DNA from: CAVPGH01 sp046726955
GTDB taxonomy: Bacteria > Acidobacteriota > Vicinamibacteria > Fen-336
Direction: 5' to 3'
NCBI GenBank assembly: GCA_046726955.1
Contig: JBKPBQ010000057.1
Location: 1-16,410, forward strand
DNA: 16,410 nucleotides
Shown: in pieces, positions 1 through 6,640 of the stretch
Numbering within the stretch: the first letter of the stretch is position 1
How the letters are laid out: each line of letters opens with the position of its first letter
Notes under the pieces: generated by a model
What the model was told of the DNA's origin: nothing
The model's database searches: none
What the model saw: the letters and a program-made list of their open reading frames with translations, nothing else
Made by a program: the position numbers and the translations under genes

Positions 1-216
1 GACGACGGCTCTGCAGCCGGCGAAGGCGGGGGCGAGAAGGTCCGCCTGGAGGACGGACGCCTCTGCCGGATGCCCTCCACTCGCGCGCACGACTCGGGCC
101 GCGGCTTCCGATCGCACGACCCCCAAGACGTCCCAGCCCTCTGCCGCAGCGCGTCGAACGAGGTGGCGCCCGACGAAGCCGCTGGCTCCCACGACGGCGA
201 TGCGACGCGTCGTCAT
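1..216 (-). CDS. NAD(P)-binding Rossmann-fold epimerase/reductase, N-terminal 72 residues (partial)
   Basis: The reading frame begins with ATG at 216 on the minus strand and stays open to the window edge, so only the N-terminal 72 residues are visible. They start MTTRRIAVVGASGFVGRHLV, which is the first beta strand, the glycine-rich GxxGxxG dinucleotide-binding loop (residues 10-16) and the first helix of an extended short-chain dehydrogenase. A later ADLL segment fits the strand that carries the adenine-contacting Asp. The family includes nucleotide-sugar epimerases, NmrA-like proteins and complex I NDUFA9-like proteins. The catalytic YxxxK lies outside the window, so the substrate cannot be named. 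The gene begins 19 bp after the stop of the deacylase on the same strand, so the two are probably cotranscribed. The ribosome-binding site is weak. Confidence 0.85.
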   Translation of the reverse strand, partial: MTTRRIAVVGASGFVGRHLVRRAAAEGWDVLGVVRSEAAARVVRASGGHPAEASVLQADLLAPAFAGCRAVV

Positions 217-235
217 CGTTCGGCTCGAGATCCGC

Positions 236-1885
236 CTAACGCGCCGTCCGCCCGGGTCCGTAGAGGGCCCGGCCCGAAAGGGACCCGGTGGGCTCGCCGT
301 CCCGGAGCACCGGCACGCCGTTGACGAGCACGTGCTTCACCCCGACGGCGTACTGATGCGGCGCCTCGAAGGTCGCCCGGTCGGCAATGGTCGCGGGATC
401 GAAGACGACCACGTCCGCGAAGTAGCCCGCCTCGAGCCGCCCGCGACGGTCGAGCCCCAGGTTCGTGGCGGGCAGCGCGGTCAGCCGCCGGATGGCCTCG
501 GGGAGCGAGATGACCTTTTCCTCGCGGACGTAGCGCCCGAGCAGCCGGGCGAAGTTGCCGTAGGCGCGGGGATGGGGCATCGACTTCAGGAAGACGCCCT
601 CGGGAGCCGTCGACTCCGCGTCGGAGCCGAAGGACACCCAGGGCAGCCGGAGCTGCTTGCGGACGTTGTCCTCGGTCATCAGGAAGTAGACCGTCCCCAC
701 GCGCGAGCGGTCCTCGGCGATGAGGTCCATGACGGTCTCCGTCCAATCCTTGCCCCGCAGGGCGGCGACCTCGGCCAGCGTCTTCCCCGTGAGCGGCTTG
801 AGCGCGTCGTTGCGGAAGGCCACGACCTTGATCCGCTCGGGGGATGCAGCGAGCCCGCACAGGCTCTCCCAGCCCTTCGGATCCTTCATATCCGCGGCAA
901 TGCGGCCGCGCGTCGCAGGATCCCCAAGGCGCGGGTAGAGCGCCTCGTAGCCGCCCTCGCGCGCCCACGGCGGCAGGCAGGCGTCGAAGCCGCTCGCCCC
1001 CGCCACGTACGTGTACATGTCGGCGGTGACGGCGAGACCCTCCTTGCGCGCGGCCTCGATCCTGGCGATGACCGCGTCCATCTTGGGCCAGTTCGCCTCG
1101 CCCGCCGCCTTGAGGTGATAGATCTCCGCTGGAATGCGGGCCTCGCGCGCGATCCGGATGAGCTCGTCCACCGCCTCCAGCAGCCGGTCTCCCTCGCTGC
1201 GGATGTGCGAGATGTACTTGCCCTTGTACTGCGCGGCGACCTTGCACAGCTCGACGAGCTCCTCGGTCTTCGCGTAGATCGCGGGGGCGTAGATGAGCGA
1301 CGAGCCGATACCGAGCGCTCCCGCCGCCATCTCCTTGCGCACGACCTCGCGCATCTCCTCCATCTGGGCGGGGGTGGGCTGCACGTCCTCGAGGCCGAGG
1401 ACGTAGGTGCGCACCGTGGCCGCGCCGAGGTACGAGGCGACGTTCTGCGCGATGCCCTTCTTCTCGAGAAAGGCGAGGTACTCCGCGAGCGTGGTCCACT
1501 CGATGTCGTAGCGGATGTCGCCCTGCTCGTCCTTCATCCGCTTCTTCATCACGTCGGTGAGCGGGCCCATCGACTCGCCCTCGCCCATGATCTGGGTGGT
1601 GACGCCCTGGCGGACCTCGCCCTGAGAGCGGCCGTCCACGATCAGCGACTCCGTGGACCAGGAGAGCATGTTGATGAAGCCCGGGCTCACCGCGAGGCCC
1701 GTGACCTCGAGGACGGTTGGCGCCGTCGCCTTCGCCAGGTCTCCGATGGCGGCGATGCGATCGCCGCGGATGCCGACGTCGGCCCGCCGCGGGGGGCCGC
1801 CCGTGCCGTCGTATACAGTCCCGCCTCTCACGATCACGTCGAACGGAGCGGCGGCGAGGAGCGCGACGATCGAAGCGAGGAGCAT
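236..1885 (-). CDS. Exported D-aminoacylase-like amidohydrolase (N-acyl-D-amino-acid deacylase family) with altered metal ligands
   Basis: This 549-residue protein has a short hydrophobic signal-like N terminus (MLLASIVALLAAAP). The amidohydrolase beta-sandwich follows (DVIVRGGTVYDGTGGPPRRA), then the TIM barrel, and a closing strand segment (EAGYFADVVVFDP, about 485-497). Family members hydrolyse N-acyl-D-amino acids or related amides using zinc. His227 (ISHIRSEGD) and His257 (EIYHLKAAG) match the two barrel histidines, and Asp422 (GSDAEST) matches the catalytic Asp. At the usual HxH position the sequence is L74-S75-W76, after SPGFINM. The usual NCG zinc-cysteine loop is replaced by GEGE at 101-104. 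The protein is full length and not frameshifted, so it is either a divergent active subfamily or one with another metal arrangement. The start is the ATG at 1885; an ATG at 1895 is out of frame. It is divergent from the DinB gene at 1954. Confidence 0.88.
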   Translation of the reverse strand: MLLASIVALLAAAPFDVIVRGGTVYDGTGGPPRRADVGIRGDRIAAIGDLAKATAPTVLEVTGLAVSPGFINMLSWSTESLIVDGRSQGEVRQGVTTQIMGEGESMGPLTDVMKKRMKDEQGDIRYDIEWTTLAEYLAFLEKKGIAQNVASYLGAATVRTYVLGLEDVQPTPAQMEEMREVVRKEMAAGALGIGSSLIYAPAIYAKTEELVELCKVAAQYKGKYISHIRSEGDRLLEAVDELIRIAREARIPAEIYHLKAAGEANWPKMDAVIARIEAARKEGLAVTADMYTYVAGASGFDACLPPWAREGGYEALYPRLGDPATRGRIAADMKDPKGWESLCGLAASPERIKVVAFRNDALKPLTGKTLAEVAALRGKDWTETVMDLIAEDRSRVGTVYFLMTEDNVRKQLRLPWVSFGSDAESTAPEGVFLKSMPHPRAYGNFARLLGRYVREEKVISLPEAIRRLTALPATNLGLDRRGRLEAGYFADVVVFDPATIADRATFEAPHQYAVGVKHVLVNGVPVLRDGEPTGSLSGRALYGPGRTAR

Positions 1886-1927
1886 GGGTCGTCATGCTAG
1901 CACGCGCTCCGCGGCGACGATCGGAAC

Positions 1928-1933
1928 TACAAT
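1928..1933 (+). promoter_or_regulatory. Possible -10 element (TACAAT) for the DinB-family gene
   Basis: TACAAT lies 20 nt before the ATG at 1954, in the 68-bp divergent gap between the deacylase and the DinB gene. It is one of the few A/T-rich patches in the region and differs from TATAAT at one base. No convincing -35 box is seen 17 nt upstream (CGCTCC), so the assignment rests on the -10 match and location only. The transcript leader would be about 14 nt, just enough for the GAGGGAG ribosome-binding site. Confidence 0.35.
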
Positions 1934-1953
1934 TCCGGATCGAGGGAGCCGCG

Positions 1954-2496
1954 ATGCCCACCGATGCGGACTGGCAGTCCCGCTGCGAGGACCATCAGCG
2001 CGAGATCTCCCGCTTCCTGGCAGACGCGGAGCGCCTCGACGACGCGGCGTGGTCCCTCAAGCCGGCGCCGGGCAAGTGGAGCCCCGGCCAGATCGCGGAG
2101 CACCTCGTGCTGAGCTACGCCGCCATGCGCCGCGAGCTCGCGGGAGGAACAGGACTCCGCCTGCGGACGACCTTCTGGCGGCGCCTGCTCATCCGATGGC
2201 GCTTCCTGCCCATGATCCTGAAGGCGGGCCGCATGCCGCCGGGAGCGCCCGCGGTGAGAGAGATCCGGCCGTCGGACGACCCGAGGGCGCGCGCGGTCGT
2301 GACCGGCGACCTCAGGGAGCAGGCGGCGCTCTTCGAGCAGGAGCTGGGGCGGGCGCGGGACGACGGAGGCGGACAGCTCACGCACCCCTTCCTCGGGCAC
2401 CTCTCGGCGCGCGACGCGCTCCGCTTCGTGGCCGTGCACGCGGCGCACCACCGGCGGCAGCTGCCGGGGGCCACGGAGGCCGACACGACCGCCTGA
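1954..2496 (+). CDS. DinB-family (DinB/YfiT-like four-helix) protein
   Basis: The product is a 180-residue soluble protein. The start is ATG 1954 (MPTDADWQSRCEDH), chosen because GAGGGAG at 1942-1948 sits 5 nt before it; the longer open frame upstream only reads over the divergent deacylase. DinB-fold proteins are four-helix bundles that bind a divalent metal through three histidines, and the class includes thiol-dependent transferases. The expected ligands are present: His50 in IAEHL on the second helix, and the C-terminal HxxxH (H162, H166) followed by Q169 in VHAAHHRRQL. The segment around 71-95 is rich in Arg, Trp and Leu and may be an amphipathic insert. The specific substrate is unknown. 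The gene stands alone: divergent from the deacylase, and ending 15 bp from the convergent YdjM-like gene. Confidence 0.85.
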   Translation: MPTDADWQSRCEDHQREISRFLADAERLDDAAWSLKPAPGKWSPGQIAEHLVLSYAAMRRELAGGTGLRLRTTFWRRLLIRWRFLPMILKAGRMPPGAPAVREIRPSDDPRARAVVTGDLREQAALFEQELGRARDDGGGQLTHPFLGHLSARDALRFVAVHAAHHRRQLPGATEADTTA

Positions 2497-2511
2497 GCCC
2501 GCTCACGCGGC

Positions 2512-3543
2512 CTACCTCAGGAATGTCTGCCGCCAGATCTGGAGCAGAAGCGCCTTCGGCGTCCGCGGAAGCGGCCGATCGACGCGCTCCACGGGCGCCA
2601 CGACGCGACCTTCGCCGTCGAACCGCACGCGGATCCCCCACAGGCCGTGCCGCGGCTCGGAAGGAAAGCCGAAGCGGAGGTCGTCGATCTCGACCACGGC
2701 GGCTTCCGGGCTCGACTCGACGGCGGCGGCGTTCTGGCCGCCCGTGAACCACTCGAAGAGCCGGCCCTCGCGGGTCTGCCGCGCCTCGTCCACGAGCGTG
2801 CCGTCCGCCTGCTGAAAAGTCGACCACTCGACGCGCCGCGGGCTCCAGAGGCTGATCCAGCCCACGTGGATCTCGTCGCCACTGCGGGCGACGAGCCGCC
2901 GCAGGTAGAGCTGCAGGAGCGTCGGGTACGCGTTGATCCGCTCCGCCTGAATCCCCTCCTCCGCGAGCTGTGCGCGGGCCAGCCGCTCGGCCTCGTGGTT
3001 CAGGAAGAGGCCGTACGCCAGGTAGGTGGTGGTGAAGGCGAGCGCGGCCACCGCCGCGACGCGGGCGGAGCGCGAGCCCACGCCCCGCGCGAGGCCGACG
3101 ACCAGGGCGGCGGCGAGAGCCAGGCTGTAGACAGGGTCGATGATCGCGATCGCGTCGATCGCGAAGCGCCGGTTCGAGAAGGGCGCGAAGAGCACGGTGC
3201 CGTAGGTCGTGCAGAGATCGAGCAGGGGATGCGAGAGCATCGTGAGCACGAAGAGCCAGCACCAGGCGGCGACGGGCACGGCTCGATCCGGCTGCTTGCG
3301 CCGCTCGCGCGTCGCGATTGCCGTTCCCAGGATCGTTCCCACCACCGGCGGCACCCACAGCGCGTGGGTCAGGCCGCGATGGTAGAGCCACTCCCCCATC
3401 GGGCCGACCGCGGTCATCACGACGTCCACGTCCGGCAGCATGCCCCCGACGGCCCCCCAGACGAGCGCCCGCCGGCCGAGCGTGCGGCCGAAGAGCGCCT
3501 GTCCGATGGCCGCGCCGAGGAGGCCGTGAGTCGGGGGATCCAT
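2512..3543 (-). CDS. YdjM/DUF457-family membrane-bound metal-dependent hydrolase
   Basis: The start is ATG at 3543, whose A is also the last base of the TGA stop of the upstream YwaF-like gene (TGATG); this fixes the start and suggests translational coupling. The 343-residue protein begins MDPPTHGLLGAAIG, typical of this family (metal-dependent hydrolase YdjM, DUF457). Likely metal ligands are His6, Asp38 and Asp40 (LPDVD), His55 and His60 (HRGLTH), and His105 with Asp109 (SHPLLDL). About five hydrophobic segments fill residues 1-190. A soluble C-terminal part of about 150 residues follows, rich in charged residues and Trp, as in the longer members of the family. The physiological substrate is unknown; the E. 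coli member has been linked to LexA regulation. It is the last gene of its same-strand run. Confidence 0.85.
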   Translation of the reverse strand: MDPPTHGLLGAAIGQALFGRTLGRRALVWGAVGGMLPDVDVVMTAVGPMGEWLYHRGLTHALWVPPVVGTILGTAIATRERRKQPDRAVPVAAWCWLFVLTMLSHPLLDLCTTYGTVLFAPFSNRRFAIDAIAIIDPVYSLALAAALVVGLARGVGSRSARVAAVAALAFTTTYLAYGLFLNHEAERLARAQLAEEGIQAERINAYPTLLQLYLRRLVARSGDEIHVGWISLWSPRRVEWSTFQQADGTLVDEARQTREGRLFEWFTGGQNAAAVESSPEAAVVEIDDLRFGFPSEPRHGLWGIRVRFDGEGRVVAPVERVDRPLPRTPKALLLQIWRQTFLR

Positions 3544-4229
3544 CAGGCCGTCCGCTCGCGCCGGAAGGGCAGGCCGAGGAGCTGGAAGAGCACGAAAGCA
3601 AGGGCGGCCGCCACGGCGATGTAGACGGGCCACGGGCCGAAGGCGTCGAGGAGCGTCGGGTTCGCCGGCTTGCGGCAGAGGAAGAGGTAGTTCGTTCCGA
3701 GGACGGCGTTCACGAGGCCCACGACCGCCGCGTAGGCCGCGGTGAGCAGGAAGACACGCCGCGCAGCCCCCGCGGCCGGGCGAAGCCCGAAGCCGAAGAC
3801 GAGCACGATCGCCGCCATCACGACGAGGCCGTGGAGGCCGAAGAAGACGAGGAACTGCGGGTCCGGAAAGCCCCGCGAGACATCGGGCGTGAGCATCGCG
3901 AGGATCGTACCCGCACTCGCCCAGAACCACAGAACCTCCGCCACCGGCCGCGAGCGCGTCAGCAGCGCGTAGACGGCGAGGAGGAGCGCGAAGTCGCAGA
4001 GGTGCAGGGGCAGGACGAGCTCGAGGCTCAGCCAGCCCTCGCGCGCAGCCTCGAGAAGGACCCACCCGGCGAGCAGGATGATCGCCCCAGCAAGACCGAT
4101 ACGGACGGCGAGCGCCGCTCTTCCCTCAGGCCGCGCGCGGATCTGCCGAGCGAGCGCAATTCCCGCCCCGATCGGAAGACACAGGGCCGTGAGGTGGGCA
4201 AGACCGTAGGGTTCGAAGGGAGCAGCCAT
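3543..4229 (-). CDS. YwaF-like TIGR02206 integral membrane protein (TMEM164-related)
   Basis: This 228-residue protein has about seven hydrophobic segments and short loops, so it is an integral inner-membrane protein. It begins MAAPFEPYGLAHLTALCLP. Family signatures are LPLHLCDF (73-80), a GLHG motif at 121-124, and NAVLGTNYLFLCRKP (163-177) followed by LLDAFGPWPVYI. These match the YwaF/TIGR02206 family, which is related to eukaryotic TMEM164, reported to act as an acyltransferase on ether phospholipids. No bacterial function is established, so lipid acyl transfer is only a hypothesis here; Cys78 in LPLHLCDF would be the residue to examine. ATG 4229 is used; an ATG at 4233 is out of frame. 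The stop overlaps the start of the YdjM-like gene by one base. A 78-bp gap separates it from the SRPBCC gene upstream. Confidence 0.85.
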   Translation of the reverse strand: MAAPFEPYGLAHLTALCLPIGAGIALARQIRARPEGRAALAVRIGLAGAIILLAGWVLLEAAREGWLSLELVLPLHLCDFALLLAVYALLTRSRPVAEVLWFWASAGTILAMLTPDVSRGFPDPQFLVFFGLHGLVVMAAIVLVFGFGLRPAAGAARRVFLLTAAYAAVVGLVNAVLGTNYLFLCRKPANPTLLDAFGPWPVYIAVAAALAFVLFQLLGLPFRRERTA

Positions 4230-4281
4230 CCATCGAGCGTCCGCCCCGTTCTACCCGAGCCGAGGGTTCAAGCTCAAGTTC

Positions 4282-4307
4282 CGCACGGCTCGCGCCGCGC
4301 GGGTGCG
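4282..4307 (-). terminator. Weak GC-rich hairpin just after the SRPBCC stop codon
   Basis: Directly downstream of the TAA at 4308-4310 on the minus strand, CGCAC (4282-4286) can pair with GTGCG (4303-4307), with an imperfect inner CGC/GCG pairing. No T-tract follows on the minus strand, so this is at best a weak or factor-assisted pause between the SRPBCC gene and the YwaF gene. In such GC-rich DNA similar pairings arise by chance. Confidence 0.2.
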
Positions 4308-5351
4308 TTACTGAGACGTCCAGACCCTCGGCCCCTCGGCGAACCGCTTCTGCAGGTTCCCGAGGACGCTCGTCCACGCCTTGTCGAAGTACTCGTGCGC
4401 TTTCACCCATTCGTCCCCGGTTCCCCACCCGAGCGAGACGAGGTGCACCGCGACCTCCTTCGGCCCCTTCTCCGTGAGCTGGATCTGGACGTTCGTGCGC
4501 TTCTTCCGGACTTCGGGCATCGTGGGCGGCGCGCTCCAGTCGAAGGCGAACGACCGCATGGGCTCGACGGCGAGCACCTTCGTGCCCTCGGCCCCGCGCG
4601 AGCCCGCGGGCGCGTCCTTGTTGAAGTAGATCTCGTACGGCCCGCCCGGCACCGCCTCGATCTTCGCGGCCGGGGCGAAGAACGTCTGGACACCCTCCGC
4701 GGTCGTCCAGGCCTTCCAGACCTCGGCGAGCGACGCCTGCACGGTGACGTCTTTCACCAGGATCCGGTCGAGCGAGTCGCCCGGCTTCTCACTGGTGGCC
4801 GCCCAGGCCGGTGACACCTTGTCGCGGCAGTAGACGACGAGCCGGTTCAGCACGAGCGGCCAGTTCTTGTCGCGGAAGAGGGCGAAGGCCGCGTCCCACT
4901 TGTCGCCGGTGCGGAAGCCGTACTGCGCGAAGCGAAGGCGCGTCCGCCCCGTCTTGTCGGGCGCGGGGAGGAACTCCAGCTCCACCCAGGTGGGAACGGG
5001 CGGACCGCCGAGCTCCGGCCCGAAGGGCGGCATCGGCCACTCGAAGGAGAGCTCCTTGTCGGGCACCACCCGCAGGACCTTGCCCACCTTCGTGCCGTGG
5101 TAGGCCCCCTCGGGATCGCCCACGGGGTCGAAGATGATCTGGTAGCGTCCGCCGACCGTGGGCTCGATGTGGGCGGCGGGAGCCAGGAACTTCGCGGCGC
5201 CTTCGGACGTCGTCCAGAGGCGGAAGACCTCGGCGGGCGGGGCGTCGAGCGTGACCTCGAGGGAGATCGTGCGGTCCGTACGCTCCTTGCCGGGAGGAAC
5301 CGGAGCGTCCGCGGTCAGCAGCAGGGCGGCGACGATCGGCAGTGGGGTCAT
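4308..5351 (-). CDS. Exported tandem SRPBCC (AHSA1/START-like) domain protein
   Basis: The product has 347 residues. A short hydrophobic leader (MTPLPIVAALLLTADAPV) suggests export or membrane anchoring; no lipobox Cys is present. Two SRPBCC domains follow, at about 27-165 and 195-337. Both carry the same element: AEVFRLWTTSEGAAKFLAPA at 40-59 and AEVWKAWTTAEGVQTFFAPA at 199-218, each followed by a GGRY/GGPY strand and later by a TGDKW/TGDEW helix start. The protein is therefore an internal duplication of the activator-of-Hsp90-like (AHSA1/CalC) type. Such folds form a deep hydrophobic cavity that binds lipids or other ligands; single-domain cytoplasmic members are common, a secreted pair much less so. 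The start lies 3 nt after the DinB stop with GGGAG just upstream, so the gene is coupled to DinB and the sigma factor. Ligand unknown. Confidence 0.85.
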   Translation of the reverse strand: MTPLPIVAALLLTADAPVPPGKERTDRTISLEVTLDAPPAEVFRLWTTSEGAAKFLAPAAHIEPTVGGRYQIIFDPVGDPEGAYHGTKVGKVLRVVPDKELSFEWPMPPFGPELGGPPVPTWVELEFLPAPDKTGRTRLRFAQYGFRTGDKWDAAFALFRDKNWPLVLNRLVVYCRDKVSPAWAATSEKPGDSLDRILVKDVTVQASLAEVWKAWTTAEGVQTFFAPAAKIEAVPGGPYEIYFNKDAPAGSRGAEGTKVLAVEPMRSFAFDWSAPPTMPEVRKKRTNVQIQLTEKGPKEVAVHLVSLGWGTGDEWVKAHEYFDKAWTSVLGNLQKRFAEGPRVWTSQ

Positions 5352-5354
5352 GAT

Positions 5355-5993
5355 TCACTCCCTTTTCTTGCGCCGTGCAGGATCCACCTCCGCCACCCAG
5401 CGGCGGATCACGCCGATGTGATAGCGGTCGTGCATGCACTTTCCCGAGACGACGATCGCGACGTTGCCCTTCATTCGCGCCGCGGGATCCCCGCTGGGGG
5501 CGGCGGGCAGCGTCGTGGGCCGGAGGATCTGCGCTGGCGAGAGGCCGACGACGACGTCCTGGAGGCGCCGCGTCTCCGTCTCGAACTGGTCGAGCACCTG
5601 CGCGAGCGAGAGGCCTCGCCGGCTCTCCACCTCCCCCTGGTTCCACTCGTTGGGACCGATGACGGACAGCGCGAACGGGATCGCGTAGTCGGGCTCGCGG
5701 CCGGCGGCCGCCGTCTCGACCTCGCGGCGAAACTCCGCGGCCCACGAGGCGAGGTGGGCGAGCAGGTCCTGGAGCGTCCAGGCCGCATTGACGAAGCGGC
5801 GCGCGTGACGCCGGAGCGGCATCGCCCGCAGCTCGCGCCAGAGGAGCAGCACTTCCTCGAGCTCGGCGAACAGCCCCGCGGCCGTCGTCGGGAAGGGCGG
5901 CCCGCCGCGGCGGAAGGCCGGACCCGCGTCCGGGCGCGCGACGACCGCCTGCCACTCCGAGACGAGCGCACGGAACACGGTGGGCTCAGGCAT
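5355..5993 (-). CDS. DinB-family protein, sigma-factor operon member
   Basis: This 212-residue soluble protein starts MPEPTVFRALVSEW. ATG 5993 is preferred over longer versions of the frame because GGAGGG (6000-6005) lies 6 nt upstream, and because it overlaps the sigma-factor stop by only 8 nt (ATGCCTGA). DinB-fold features are an N-terminal bundle with His80 in AWTLQDLLAHLASW and a C-terminal HDRYH (H188, H192) followed by IGVIRRW, giving the three-histidine metal site. It is not a close copy of the DinB protein at 1954: the loop between the histidines differs and it is about 30 residues longer. DinB proteins bind metal and some are thiol-dependent transferases; no substrate can be read here. 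It sits between an ECF-type sigma gene and the exported SRPBCC gene and is very likely translated with both. Confidence 0.82.
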   Translation of the reverse strand: MPEPTVFRALVSEWQAVVARPDAGPAFRRGGPPFPTTAAGLFAELEEVLLLWRELRAMPLRRHARRFVNAAWTLQDLLAHLASWAAEFRREVETAAAGREPDYAIPFALSVIGPNEWNQGEVESRRGLSLAQVLDQFETETRRLQDVVVGLSPAQILRPTTLPAAPSGDPAARMKGNVAIVVSGKCMHDRYHIGVIRRWVAEVDPARRKKRE

Positions 5994-6579
5994 GGCGCGC
6001 CCTCCGAGAACCACGCGAAGGCGCGAGGCGCGCGCGGAGCCGGTCGAGCCCCCGGCGGAAGCGATGGTCAACGACGCTCTCCGTGACGTCGAGGGCGCGC
6101 GCGATCTCGCGAGCGGGAACGCCGGCGAGCTTGGCCAGGAGCACGTCCAGCTCGTCCTCGGCGAGGATGCGGCGCGCGAGCTCGAGGCAGCGGCTGGCCT
6201 CCGCCTCGCGCCAGGGCGCGTCGGGCGAGGTCTGCGGAGCCGTCGCCTCGTCCAGCGCCGCGGCGGGAACCGCCTTCCGACGGTGACCCATCACGGCGAA
6301 CTGGCACGTGCGATAGAGGAAGCTCAGCACGGGCTTGGCGTCCTCCGCCTCCATCTCCGGGCGGTGCTCCCAGCGCCGCCAGCGCTGGTAGAAGATCGTC
6401 CAGACGTCCTGGACCACGTCGTCGGCCTCCGGACCGCGCACCCGCAGGGCCACGAACGCGCGCACTACGGACGCGTAGAGGGCGTGCAACCGTTCAAAGG
6501 ACTGGTCCGCGGACACCTCTCCCCGGGCGCGGGCGCGCAGGAGCGCCGGCTCGGGCGAGGGCGGCCTCGTTCCTCCCAT
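5986..6579 (-). CDS. ECF-type (sigma-70 family) RNA polymerase sigma factor
   Basis: The ATG at 6579 gives 197 residues (MGGTRPPSPEP); a TTG at 6627 would add 16 residues and is less likely. Region 2 runs from about 28 to 102: a core-binding helix with DDVVQDVW (53-60), then the FYQRWRRW stretch and the -10 recognition segment FLYRTCQFAVMGHRRK. Region 4 follows at about 130-184, with a helix-turn-helix in VPAREIARALDVTESVVDHR. Region 3 is absent, as in ECF sigmas, which redirect RNA polymerase to a small regulon. No anti-sigma gene with a zinc-finger or transmembrane signature is adjacent; instead the downstream partners are DinB and an exported SRPBCC protein. The stop overlaps the DinB start by 8 nt. 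It lies 61 bp after the crotonase stop, so it may have its own promoter or be read from the crotonase gene. Confidence 0.85.
   Translation of the reverse strand: MGGTRPPSPEPALLRARARGEVSADQSFERLHALYASVVRAFVALRVRGPEADDVVQDVWTIFYQRWRRWEHRPEMEAEDAKPVLSFLYRTCQFAVMGHRRKAVPAAALDEATAPQTSPDAPWREAEASRCLELARRILAEDELDVLLAKLAGVPAREIARALDVTESVVDHRFRRGLDRLRARLAPSRGSRRARHA
6000..6005 (-). promoter_or_regulatory. Ribosome-binding site that fixes the DinB start at 5993
   Basis: The minus strand reads GGAGGG, 6 nt before ATG 5993, inside the 3' end of the sigma-factor gene. It separates the true start from upstream in-frame codons and supports coupled translation across the 8-nt overlap. Confidence 0.7.
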
Positions 6580-6640
6580 CGGTTTCCAGACCTTCAATGC
6601 GGCGGGACGGGGATTCTCGCCGGACAAAGAAGCGCTCGGC

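Noticed and set aside
200..1900. A 566-codon plus-strand open frame opposite the deacylase
   Set aside because: It is a shadow of the deacylase coding frame, with His/Arg/Gly-rich composition and no recognisable fold, while the minus strand has a clear family match.
1891..1901. TAGCAT on the minus strand (1894-1899) as a -10 box for the deacylase, and the palindrome GCTAGC as an operator
   Set aside because: It is only 8 nt from the start codon with no -35 partner; a six-base palindrome is too short to support an operator.
1954..5993. The two DinB genes seen as a recent duplication bracketing a mobile segment
   Set aside because: The two proteins share only the histidine pattern, not extended sequence, and no direct or inverted repeats or transposase flank the interval.
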